Source: Theobroma cacao (lineage: Eukaryota > Streptophyta > Magnoliopsida > Malvales > Malvaceae). From it: a stretch of 64,000 nucleotides of DNA. The notes beneath the pieces were generated by a model. It was not told the origin of the DNA and made no database searches. It worked only from the letters and a program-made list of their open reading frames with translations. Of the stretch, positions 54,941 to 64,000 are shown piece by piece. The stretch spans positions 34,802,041 through 34,866,040 of the forward strand of contig NC_030850.1 of the NCBI RefSeq assembly GCF_000208745.1. The letters run 5' to 3'. The translations under genes and the position numbers were made by a program. Within the stretch, counting starts at the first letter, position 1. Each line of letters opens with the position of its first letter.

Positions 54941-55374
54941 TCAGGAAATTTACTATAAGAAAAAAGAAAGAAAGAAGTAAACAAGTTAAGGAATAAGGAA
55001 TTGCGTGGCGGATCAGATGTTTTCTCTTTGGTACTATTAAATTTTGATTTTTGCACTTACTGCGACTTTGTCTAGAGAGTTTAGTAGAAAAAAAAAAAGT
55101 TACTACGCTCCTCACGCCAAAATTGAATATTCACTCACACGCGCTTCTTTGTTTTATACTCTCACTCGGTCCTAATTTTGAAGTCCAAGCTGTAGCGTTG
55201 CCTCTCACCTTCCGCCGCCCTTCTCTTCAGCTTCCTTTGAAGAGCATCTATATAAGTCTCCCTACACCTCTTGGTTCTCACCAGCCGTCGCCTCCTTCAA
55301 ACCCAAGCACACTAGGAAACATCTTTCTGTTCTTGCTTTGTTTATTTTTCTTTATTTGTTTCTCCTAATTTATA

Positions 55375-55896
55375 ATGGAGAGCAAGTCTCGCACTCTGGA
55401 GATCACAATATTGTCAGGAGAAGACCTGAGAATCGATAACAAATCGGTTAAAAAGAACGCTTTTGTCGACGTTTCGATCGATCCTTTTAACTGTAAGACG
55501 ACGAAGATGGACGGTGAGGGAGGGAGCAACCCTTCATGGAACGATAAACTAGTGATGGACATGCCCATGCAGACACGCTTCATTACCCTGGCAGTAAAAT
55601 GCAAGGCCTCCAGTGGGGAAAAAACCGTAGGATTGGCAAGAATACCAGTGACGGACTTTATCGGAGGGTACTCCCCGGAGACTTGTTTACAGTTCTTGAG
55701 TTACCGGTTAAGGGATCCCAAGGGGTTGAAGAATGGAATCATCAATGTCTCTGTCAGGGTAAAAGAGCCCTTACACGCTTGTTCTTCGCAGGCTGCTGCA
55801 GGTCTGGGAATTCCCATAGACGGCCGAAATGATTTTGGAGTTGTTACAGGGATCCCAATTTGGAGTGGTTATCCATCTAATTCTTTCTTTAGATGA
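55375..55896 (+). CDS. BAP2: C2-domain protein of the BON1-associated (BAP) family
   Basis: Single-exon gene, 173 residues, starting MESKSRTLEITILSGEDLR. One C2 domain occupies about residues 5-125: ITILSGEDLRIDNKSVKKNAFVDVSID, then NPSWNDKLVMDMP, then VGLARIPVTDFIGGY and LSYRLRDPKGLKNGIINVSVRV. BAP proteins bind phospholipids in a Ca2+-dependent way and, with the copine BON1, restrain cell death and defence at the membrane in Arabidopsis. The tail is short and without a membrane anchor. In Arabidopsis BAP2 lies next to cpFtsY (memory), as here, which supports BAP2 over BAP1. It could also be filed as an SRC2-like C2 protein. Confidence 0.88.
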   Translation: MESKSRTLEITILSGEDLRIDNKSVKKNAFVDVSIDPFNCKTTKMDGEGGSNPSWNDKLVMDMPMQTRFITLAVKCKASSGEKTVGLARIPVTDFIGGYSPETCLQFLSYRLRDPKGLKNGIINVSVRVKEPLHACSSQAAAGLGIPIDGRNDFGVVTGIPIWSGYPSNSFFR

Positions 55897-57263
55897 AGAA
55901 ATTGATGCATCAAAGCTGTAAATAACCTTCATACCAACAAATTTTCCCCCCAAAAAACGAAGAAAAACTTGTTCTGGAACTGATGAGATTTTATTCTTAT
56001 TTCTCTATTTCCGATATATTTTCACTTTGGTTTTGTGTTGCTAATAATGTAGTAGAATCGAAACTAATAAATTCAAAAGAAGCCGTCTAAGTTGTCGCCT
56101 TGCCCCAATGACGCAGCCTTAGCAACCAATCCTTTGTCGTCTATTGATTTTTTCTTTTCATTTGATAATTAAACAATTAATTAATTGATGATTTCTTTCT
56201 TCTTTCATGTAACCAGTTACATAAAAACAATGCATACTGTATGCACGAGACAACTAGCGATAAGGAAATGAAATGTTTTGTACATGGAGTTATTGTGAAT
56301 ATATATCATAGAGTTGGCTAAAGTATTTTATTGTTACAATTAGAAATCGGAATGGAATGCACCAATAAACAAAGATCATTATCACTCTAAGTAACCATTT
56401 GCAATTACATAAGAGACGTAAACTAGTGAAGTTACTCTTGAGTTATTTTAATTATATATGCTTGACACCTTACCAAATGGTAAGTCAGGATTTATCGTAA
56501 TATTATATTATATTATATTATTAATCTATTTTTTTATTTTGGATTCATAGTCCTATAACACAGAATAGCAACTAAGATTTGCATATGCTTAACTGACGTG
56601 AACGAATCAAGTTACTCCTCAGTTACCCAGATTGTGATTGAAAATCCACCGACCGAGTGATGATAAGGCAAGACTCATGGCAATATATTATTTATCCTGA
56701 TTGGTTCTTGATTTTGGGGGTTTAATTTCGAGGTCTTATCAAATCTCACATACGAGCTGCACTCTAAGGAAGTAGCCACAAAGATTTGGTATGGCATGCG
56801 TTTCATGATATCCGGATCATTGTTCGGAGTCAAAAACATGTGGAGTGGACAGGAACGAATTTCTCACGTTTTGAATCTTAAAACACTGCCTTATGTTGTC
56901 TATTCTTGCCACCTTTTTATTGTTCAAAAAGACTACACCAAATTCTACTTCAAAAAAAAAAAAGTCAACTTTCCTTGTCTCGCCTGTCAGGCGGTCATCA
57001 ATCTTTCTGTAGAAAAACAAAGCCGGCATATCTAATTTACTAGTACTGTATGATTTGGTTGGGGGCGAAAACAGGAAGAACAGAAACCCCGTATCTCCTT
57101 CTGTCTTCCTTCTCGTAAACTTCCCCTCAAGAGCCGTTACATGGCAGTAATTTCTAGTCCTAAAAGTCTCAGTTTCTTAGAAAGAAGAGACGAGAAGCAA
57201 TATGGGAACCTTCCTCGCCTCCTCGGATCTTTGATACACCGTAGAAATTACAATAACACATTA

Positions 57264-57280
57264 TATATATATATATATAT
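57264..57280. repeat. (TA)n microsatellite
   Basis: Uninterrupted TA run in the spacer downstream of the C2-domain gene. Confidence 0.85.
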
Positions 57281-57654
57281 GTTATGTCTTTGTCTCAGTC
57301 AAATGAGGCCCTTTTCTCCTTCATTGCATTTAATGTACAGTCCAATATTGAGAACGCTATTCATGCTAGGTCGGCAATCGACCGCATATGTACACTTTGA
57401 TCACCTAAAAAACATTTGTTTGTCAAATAAAAGCATTTCAATGGCTAAGGGTTTATAATTGCCCCACCTACTTTCGGTGTGATGAGGTCGGCAACAATGT
57501 ACTTTTACTTTATTATAATTGTTACCATTAAATTGGGCAAGGTTTTCTTGTATTTTCGTTTAAAGATATGATTTATAAGAAATGTTAATTTGATATTACT
57601 TACGAATTCATGTATTAATGTTTTTTTAAAATATGCTATCAGTCCAATTTGGAT

Positions 57655-57960
57655 CATATATATTTTTGATATAATACTTAAAAAAGTCCTTAAATTACTC
57701 AAAATTTTTAAATAAATTTTTATTCTTTTATTATATTCAATTAAGCCCTCATAATTTTATTTTAAACAAAATAAGTTCATATAATTAATAATTAATTAAT
57801 TTTTATTAATCAAATTGTCCCTTTTTATTTTATGTCATGTGAAGTTAACGTGACATATTAATATACAATGACATGACATGCTAATGTGGTACGATAATAT
57901 GATTATATGATATAAGTATAAAATAACAATTAACATTTTGACTAATGATAATTATTCAAC
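57655..57960. repeat. Dispersed AT-rich repeat, family B (copy 2)
   Basis: Homologous in word order to 51940-52200. It also has the gtcccttttt word after the aatt run, common in plant MITE-type repeats. Confidence 0.55.
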
Positions 57961-58027
57961 AATTTCAAATATAATTCCTCAATACATTTAGCATTATTAT
58001 GACTTTGTTATCTATCAATAACAAGAA

Positions 58028-58084
58028 GCACCGGTGGTCTTGTAGTAACAACAAGTACCAGTGGTCTAGTACTAGAAATAACAA
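58028..58084 (+). repeat. Partial tandem copies of the 5' half of tRNA-Gly
   Basis: Two extra copies of the tRNA 5' segment lie directly upstream of the full gene. One starts at 58028 (gcaccggtggtcttgtagta) and one at 58055 (gtaccagtggtctagtacta). Their starts are 27 and 30 bp apart from the next copy. They include the acceptor 5' strand and A-box-like region only, with aacaacaa/aataacaa joints. Confidence 0.85.
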
Positions 58085-58155
58085 GCACCAGTGGTCTAGT
58101 GGTAGAATAGTACCCTGCCACGGTACAGACCCGGGTTCGATTCCCGGCTGGTGCA
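58085..58155 (+). tRNA. tRNA-Gly (anticodon GCC)
   Basis: 71-nt gene folding as a cloverleaf. The acceptor GCACCAG pairs with CTGGTGC and is followed by discriminator A. The anticodon stem GTACC/GGTAC encloses loop CTGCCAC with anticodon GCC, and the T arm contains GGGTTCGATTCCC. No intron and no encoded CCA. The first run of four or more T downstream begins at about 58255, some 100 bp on, so the Pol III stop signal is unusually distant. Confidence 0.96.
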
Positions 58156-58983
58156 TCCCCTTTGAGCTGTGAGGAACACTGCGCACATGTGATGGTAGGG
58201 TCCATCACACTTCTCTGATCTTGCGATGAGACCACGCGCATCTGAGCTCTACCCTTTTTTTTAAATTTTTTCTACGTACAAGAATTTAAAATATACATAA
58301 TTGAAATTTGTAATATTAATTATAAATTATATAATATTAGTCAAACAAAAAATTATTTTTTTGATAAAAATCATTCAACACGATTATTTACAAATTGGAT
58401 AATTTTATAATAACAATATTTAAAAATGTAATAAACAGTTATGACTATTTTTGAAAATTAAGATTTTTTCAACATTCAATATTATATATATATAATCATA
58501 TTCTCAATCTTTGAGTCAGAGCTGCAAATATAATGTGAAGGTCTTCCTTCACATACCAACAGCCTTTGTGAGAATTTGGATACTAAGAAATTGTTATCAA
58601 AATTCATCTTGTCTATTTATTTGAAACTTGAAAGCAACATGATTAAGTGATTCCCCACAGAAAAACTCCATTATGGTGACCCATTTCCTATCAACTAAGT
58701 TTACTATAGGTATAGCACCATTGATTTGTAATAGAAAATGGCCTCATTAGAACTAAATTGAAGAAAAATAACTTTTTCATTCCGCAAACTAAACGTGCCT
58801 AAAACAAGTAGGGAAAACACATACTGTACATTAATACAATTTGGGAAAACCAGAAAAGCCACGCCTGCTTATGTGGCGAAACCCGTCCCTAATTGCTGCC
58901 TCTAGGCTGCCAACAAGATGGCCAGTCATATAATTGCGTACACGCAGGGAAGAAGCACTGTTAATTACTCTGATTAGGCTTTT
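58156..58983. other. Intergenic, AT-rich
   Basis: 58255-58500 is T- and A-rich. 58850-58983 is probably the 3' UTR of the RING gene. No gene. Confidence 0.5.
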
Positions 58984-61626
58984 CTACACTTCACTTCCAC
59001 TCAAGTTACATGTCTTCAGAATGTTGAACTTGCAGAGTGGACAGGTAGCATTGATGTACAACCACTTGTCTATACAGGTGCAGTGGAAATGGTGATGGCA
59101 AGGGAGTTCGCGCAATTCGCTCCCATCTTCATAAGCACAAAGGCAGATGCAGCATTCCTGTGATTGGAACATAAATTTGGGTTAAAATGGTGCGTTCATT
59201 CTTCAAAAGGCCAGGGGAGCAAACATGGAGACCCAAGAATGGATGGCCACCACTCTCAGTTATACATATCTGAACGACAACTTTAAACTGCCTGATTTTA
59301 CCACTCCAATTTATAGATTTTATAATGAAAGAAGGAAAGTAGGTCATCCAAAGAAAGTCCAGAGAAGATTGGATTTAGATTGGAAAATAACATAGCTCGT
59401 GCTTAAACTCGATATCAACATTGTATTGAGAAGTACGTATGTGGATTTAATTATGGTGTTTGTGAGCTACCAGCAATTGATTCAATGTGTGATAGCAAAT
59501 TCTAACCTCTGCTACAAACACAAATTGGTTCTATCAGAAATAATGATATGTTTCCAATTGTAACTTCCTAAAATGTTCAATGATTTTACTAAGGCAAATA
59601 CTAATGCACAACAATATAGGGTACTTACAGCATCCTCGTGTGAAAGAATTCGTTCAGCAGGCGTATCAGTGTTACATTCAGTCATTATCCCCTCACGAGA
59701 TTCTTGAATTTCACCATTTACTTTTTCGAAATCACCAACCCTGCGAAATTTGTACTTTGGCCATCTATCAATCTCTTCCTCTGTTGCTCCTTCCTGCTTT
59801 ACAGATTGAAGGTTATGTAAGGTAAGGCAGGATTATTCAAGAATGGAGACTAGATGGAGAACGTTACATATTCTAGTGAAATTATGCAGCAGCATAGACA
59901 ACATATTCAAGTCATGTTTCTATCCAGCCAGAATCAATCACGTGCTCTTGATTTTCAGCATAATGTGTTTTCATGGAGATTAATTTAACAATACTCACTG
60001 ATAAAGTTTTCCTTGTAGGAGTGGGAACAACAGAACATCCAGAGCCTTTCCATCCCCAAGAACGGGAAATTAAAGAAGCAATGACCAACTTAAGCAATGT
60101 TGTTTCTGAAATTAAATTGTTTATTCCAAGTACATTCTTTTCAACAGTACAAGTAAGAAACCAGATTAACCAGATTCGTACTTTAAGGGCGAAAATATAT
60201 CCCAAGTCTATCAGGTGCAGAAGTCTATATGAATAAAATATTAATACCCCCCACCCTTTCCGTTAAAAAGAAAAAAGGAAGAAAAAGGGGAGAAGGAAGA
60301 AAGATCACAGGTGCATCTCACTAAGGTAGCTTAGTTCTTCAAACCTCAAAGGGGTCCATATAGATCATGGCCAATGCAGTCCAAAAATACAGGTTTCCTT
60401 AGTGAATGTCGAATCACCCAACTCATTATAGAATTAATTAATCATCTAGCAAGATTTTATTATTTGATTTTGTGTACCACTTCAACAAAACATATAGTAA
60501 AAAAAACTATCTTTGTCTCATTCATGATTAAAATATAGTCCACTGAAAGGCACTAAAAGGTAGATTCACTGAATGCAGTGTTCTAATATAGTAATCTGCA
60601 CAGAAAGTGAAAAAAACTTCACTTACCCTGTCTGTGAGAGCATACAGAATTGCTATGATGCAAGGAAGACAGCAGCAAACAGCAATACCAATAAGACAGG
60701 CAACAGCAGCACAGATCATCACAAAGACTACATCGAATGCAAGAAATGTGACACAAAGCCTGGGGATTAAGAACCCGTCTAGTGAGTTAGCAATGGTTTG
60801 TAATTAAATATATAAGGAAACAAACAAAAAATGTGTATTGAAGTGATATGATACCAGTAAAGTCCAGGTGAATGACGTATCAAAGCTTGTCCATCAGCCA
60901 TTATCCAATAAAATCCAATGATCCACCAAAGAAATGAAAACATTGTATTTGCAGACTCCAAGATTTTGGCAACACTGCAAAAATCATGAAGATTTGGCTT
61001 AAGTAATCTTGATTACATTTCTAATTAATATTAAATGAAATTATGTACCTGTTTTCATTTCCACTATTCAGCTGCTCTGTTTCATAATCCTCAGAATCCC
61101 CCGTTTCACTCCCGGACTGAGAATTCAGGGCCAAATTCTGACCCTCGATGTTCTCCGAATCCGAATCCGAATCCCTTCTTCCATTTCTTCTTTTATATTC
61201 TACGACTACGCAAGCAACGTGAAATAAACACTGTAACCCGTAACCCGAAATCCAGAGCCTTAAAGGGACGGTGGGCTTTTCATCAAGGCTGAGTCCCAAG
61301 ACGACAACCGCCATTACCACAAACGCCATATTCCAGAGAATGTCAAGCACTATAATGGGCTTCGAATAGGCCCAATCGCTTTGACGCTCTTCCAGTTGCT
61401 CGGCCGCGGTTTCTCGTACACGAACCGACGGCTCACGGAGCATCAAGCGACGACTACTGGCGCGGCGAAGGAGCCTAGCAGCCGCACCGCTTAAAGGTGG
61501 GGGTGGGCGACGGAGGAGACGGCGGCTACGGAGGAGGTGATCGGCTATGGAATGGGTCAGGAGGGGTGACGTGTCCACCTCATCTGATGGAAGTGATGTC
61601 GGAGCTGGCGCATTTGTTGGGTGCAT
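58984..61626 (-). CDS. Membrane-anchored RING-H2 E3 ubiquitin ligase
   Basis: Five exons: complement(58984..59157, 59629..59793, 60627..60759, 60855..60974, 61049..61626), 1170 nt, 389 residues. The start [18 protein letters not shown] is chosen over an in-frame Met 28 codons upstream because that stretch looks like leader. An Arg-rich cytosolic segment comes first, then hydrophobic helices at about 114-133 and 141-160, a Ser/Glu-rich loop, and further helices in exons 2-3 ([35 protein letters not shown]). The C-terminal RING-H2 is [35 protein letters not shown]. This matches the plant At1g12760/At4g11680-like E3 group, with several membrane passes and a C-terminal RING. The substrate is unknown. 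The exon 4 acceptor is a tandem AAGCAG, so 59796 is an alternative start adding one Gln. Confidence 0.92.
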
Positions 61627-62601
61627 CTTTTTCCACAAAAAAAAAAATTCTTCGTTGAGTTTAAGGTTGTGAGAAAGAAAACTTGTAAGAAGGGTTGGAT
61701 TGAGGATCAATTATTTTGGAATGATTATAAAGGGACTAAAAAATTGAAAAAAAAATAAAAATGACTAATTTAATTTGGTAGGAATTCGAATTTTGGTGGG
61801 TTTATTTGGATTTATGCACATAAAATTTGAAACTTTAAATTTGGATAATAAAAACCAAAAAGGGTATAGTACGCCCAATTACAAAAAGGCAATAACTTTG
61901 GTACAAAGGGCTACCATTATTAGGATGGGGGCCAGTGGTATTGGTTTCGAAGACGACGGACGGTGATGATGAAAGAGAAAGCATATAGATTTCTTTTTTA
62001 ATAGAAATTAAATTTGATAAATACCCATCAATGGATCAATCTAGATTTCTTACTTTTGTGTTAAAAAGGACGTGTGTCCTGTCATGGCATCCTTGCACTT
62101 TAATGGGAAAGCCCTGTTTTCACCATTCAAGAAAAGAAATAGAAAAAAATCTTTCACTCGAATTCGGAGACGAGATTTTGGAATTTGGTGTGGAAGTGTG
62201 AATTGGGTTTTTTGTATTGTTAACAATTCCAAGGAGAAAAATGCCAAAACGATTTTGAAAGCAGAAACCAACTACCAATGCAAACAAGACCAACGCGTTC
62301 CCTGATACAGAGCTCAGCTCCTTCTGTTTCCATGGAAGTTCCCGCCAAGTAGGTTGAAAATTATGTGCTCCGTGTAACTCAAAAAGGACCCACCTCGTCA
62401 TCTTTTTCCAAATCATTTACTTTTCTACTGTTAATTCCGTACCAAATTTATCCCTTTGTTTAATCTTCTTTTTGTCTGTTTTACACTACTACTACTACTA
62501 CTACTACTTTTGTTTCTGTTCAAGTTTCAAGCTTTTAGCAGATTCATTGAAAATTTTTTTGATTTCAGACTTGAAAAATACAACAATAGGAAGCGCCTTC
62601 A
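61627..62601. other. Divergent promoter between the RING and PPR genes
   Basis: About 1 kb shared upstream region. It contains a (CTA)n microsatellite at 62484-62508 in the PPR leader. Small frames here (for example 62120-62416 minus) have no domain signal. The in-frame stop at 62587 fixes the PPR start downstream of it. Confidence 0.55.
62484..62508. repeat. (CTA)n microsatellite
   Basis: About eight CTA units in the likely 5' leader of the PPR gene. Length variation could be used as a marker. Confidence 0.85.
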
Positions 62602-64000
62602 ATGATAAAATTATGTTTGAAAAATCTAAACTTTTCTTTCAAGGCACGTCAACTATACATTTATGTAGGGTCAATTCATTTTCATTTTACGAATTCCAGT
62701 CAATTAAAGCTTGATTCCAATCGGGTCTTAAACGAATTATCCAAATCGGGTCGGATTAATGAAGCTCGCAAGCTATTTGACGAAATGCCTGAACGTGATG
62801 AGTTCACTTGGAATACAATGATAGCTGCTTATGCAAATTCTGGGAAATTAACTGAAGCCATAGAGCTTTTTAAAGAAATCCCAATGAAGAGTTCCATCAC
62901 TTGGAATTCACTAATTTCTGGGTATTGTAGAGGTGGGATGGAAATTGAAGCTTTTGATTTGTTTTGGGGAATGCAATTTGAGGGACAAATGCCTAACCAG
63001 TACACGATGGGAAGTATTTTAAGGTTGTGTTCCACGTTGGGTTTGCTTCAAAGAGGAAAACAGGTGCATGGTTATGTAATAAAGACACAATTCGAGTCGA
63101 ATGACTATGTTGTTACTGGTCTTGTTGATATGTATGCAAAGTGCAATTGCATTTTGGAAGCTGAATGTTTGTTTAAAATGATGCCTGATAAGAGAAATCA
63201 TGTGATGTGGACCGCCATAGTTGCAGGTTATTCTCAAAATGGTGAAGCATTTAAAGCGATTGAGTGTTTTCGAGATATGCTTGTTGAAGGAGTTGAGTCC
63301 AATCAGTTCACTTTCCCCAGTGTACTAATAGCTTGTGCTGCGGTTAAAGCTGGTAATGTTGGCGCACAAGTGCACGGTTGCATAGTTAGGAGTGGTTTTG
63401 AAACTAATGTTTATGTTCAAAGTGCATTGGTTGATATGTATGCAAAATGCAGGGATTTGGATAATGCCATGAGAGTGTTGGAGAACATGGAGGTTGATGA
63501 TGTGGTTTCTTGGAACTCCATGATAGTAGGGTGTGTGAGGCAGGGTTTTGAAGAGGAAGCTCTCTCATTGTTTCGGAAGATGCATGCTACAGATATGAAG
63601 ATGGATAGTTTCACGTACCCGTCTGTTTTAAACTGTTTTGCTTCCATGATGGACTCGAAACACGCAATGTCTGTTCACTGTTTGATTGTTAAAGCAGGAT
63701 TTGAGGCTTGCAAGCTTGTGAACAATGCTTTGGTCGACATGTATGCTAAACAAGGAAACTTGGATTGTGCTTTTCAGGTGTTCAACCACATGCCCAACAA
63801 GGATGTGATCTCATGGACCTCCCTGGTAACCGGATATGCTCATAATGGTCGTCATGAAGAAGCTCTCAAGTTGTTTTGTGACATGAGAACGGCAGGCATT
63901 TATCCCGACCATATTATTCTTGCAAGTATTTTGAGTGCTTGTGCAGAACTAACAGTTCTGGAATTTGGGCAACAAGTTCATGCGAACTTTGTTAAATCTG
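62602..64000 (+). CDS. Pentatricopeptide repeat protein, PLS class (3' part outside window)
   Basis: Continuous open frame from the ATG at 62602 to the right edge, 466 codons. PPR proteins bind organelle RNA base by base; PLS members usually direct C-to-U editing in mitochondria or plastids. The first in-frame ATG follows a stop at 62587; the N-terminus is Lys/Phe-rich and may be a targeting peptide. Repeats start at about residue 41 (NELSKSGRINEARKLFDEMP). They continue with the P, L and S pattern: FTWNTMIAAYANSGKLTEAI, ITWNSLISGYCRGGMEIEAF, the L-type GKQVHGYVIKTQFES followed by LVDMYAKC, and so on up to ISWTSLVTGYAHNG. No intron is seen. The E/DYW tail, if any, lies past position 64000, so the editing role is not shown. 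Confidence 0.9.
   Translation, partial: MIKLCLKNLNFSFKARQLYIYVGSIHFHFTNSSQLKLDSNRVLNELSKSGRINEARKLFDEMPERDEFTWNTMIAAYANSGKLTEAIELFKEIPMKSSITWNSLISGYCRGGMEIEAFDLFWGMQFEGQMPNQYTMGSILRLCSTLGLLQRGKQVHGYVIKTQFESNDYVVTGLVDMYAKCNCILEAECLFKMMPDKRNHVMWTAIVAGYSQNGEAFKAIECFRDMLVEGVESNQFTFPSVLIACAAVKAGNVGAQVHGCIVRSGFETNVYVQSALVDMYAKCRDLDNAMRVLENMEVDDVVSWNSMIVGCVRQGFEEEALSLFRKMHATDMKMDSFTYPSVLNCFASMMDSKHAMSVHCLIVKAGFEACKLVNNALVDMYAKQGNLDCAFQVFNHMPNKDVISWTSLVTGYAHNGRHEEALKLFCDMRTAGIYPDHIILASILSACAELTVLEFGQQVHANFVKS

Larger units (their letters stand above)
51592..55374. other. Large intergenic region, 3.8 kb, repeat-rich
   Basis: 51592-51800 is the cpFtsY promoter side. 51940-52200 is a family B repeat. 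52400-53600 has mixed composition with no convincing gene; a frame at 53346-53567 lacks protein character. 53640-54120 is AT-rich with repeated gaattcaa- and ctcgaata-like words, typical of eroded plant repeats. 54760-54940 is a family A repeat. 55000-55374 is the promoter and pyrimidine-rich leader of the C2-domain gene. Confidence 0.5.
55897..58022. other. Intergenic, 2.1 kb
   Basis: 55897-56060 is the 3' UTR of the C2-domain gene. 56460-56540 has a (TATTA)-like stretch and 57264-57280 a (TA)n microsatellite. 57655-57960 is a family B repeat. Frames at 56796-57035 and 57141-57458 have no domain signal and are not called. Confidence 0.5.

Overview
This window is nuclear DNA from a eudicot plant. 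The genes are split by many short AT-rich GT-AG introns, the products are plant-specific (mitochondrial NAD-malic enzyme, DGD2, MYB3R, chloroplast FtsY, PPR), and the spacers are AT-rich with MITE-like repeats, a LINE relic and microsatellites. I cannot fix the species; the layout fits a rosid, but that is a guess. All exon structures were assembled by eye from reading frame, splice signals and family knowledge. Most CDS totals came out as whole codons with lengths close to the known families.

Layout. 1-3.6 kb: two tandem short-chain dehydrogenase genes (minus; the first runs off the left edge). 4.1-4.8 kb: a 5'-truncated LINE with a poly(A) tail and target-site duplication. 5.3-11.2 kb: 19-exon NAD-malic enzyme 59-kDa subunit gene (minus). 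12.8-14.1 kb: two-exon gene for a small mitochondrial protein (minus). 15.4-17.7 kb: RmlD/MAT2B-like reductase (minus). 18.7-21.1 kb: membrane protein with a PH-like region (minus). After a bidirectional spacer the strand switches: DGD2 (24.3-26.4 kb), a double CCHC zinc-knuckle protein (27.4-29.7 kb), a small MBD-like protein (31.9-34.4 kb) and a three-repeat MYB (36.0-38.6 kb).

38.6-50.2 kb is a head-to-tail segmental duplication. Each unit holds the MYB3R 3' flank, a hotdog thioesterase gene (+) and the 3' exons of chloroplast FtsY (minus). Unit 1 ends in a five-exon FtsY pseudogene fragment. Unit 2 runs into the intact FtsY gene (start at 51.6 kb). Inside unit 2 a 0.65-kb segment is repeated across a single N at 44846, which looks like two unmerged contig ends. 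Both thioesterase copies carry the same hAT-like MITE with the same 8-bp target duplication, so the transposon came first.

To the right are a BAP-type C2-domain gene (55.4 kb), a tRNA-Gly(GCC) preceded by partial copies of its own 5' half (58.0-58.2 kb), a RING-H2 E3 ligase with membrane segments (59.0-61.6 kb, minus), and a PPR gene that runs off the right edge (62.6 kb onward).

From memory, the gene order matches two Arabidopsis neighbourhoods: At4g00540-At4g00585 (MYB3R2, DGD2, RmlD-like, NAD-ME2, small mitochondrial protein) and At2g45760-At2g45770 (BAP2, cpFtsY). The genes do not form one pathway. The unusual biology here is structural: duplication, a duplicate gene evolving freely, GC-AG introns and repeat history. 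I saw no evidence of a new multi-gene system.
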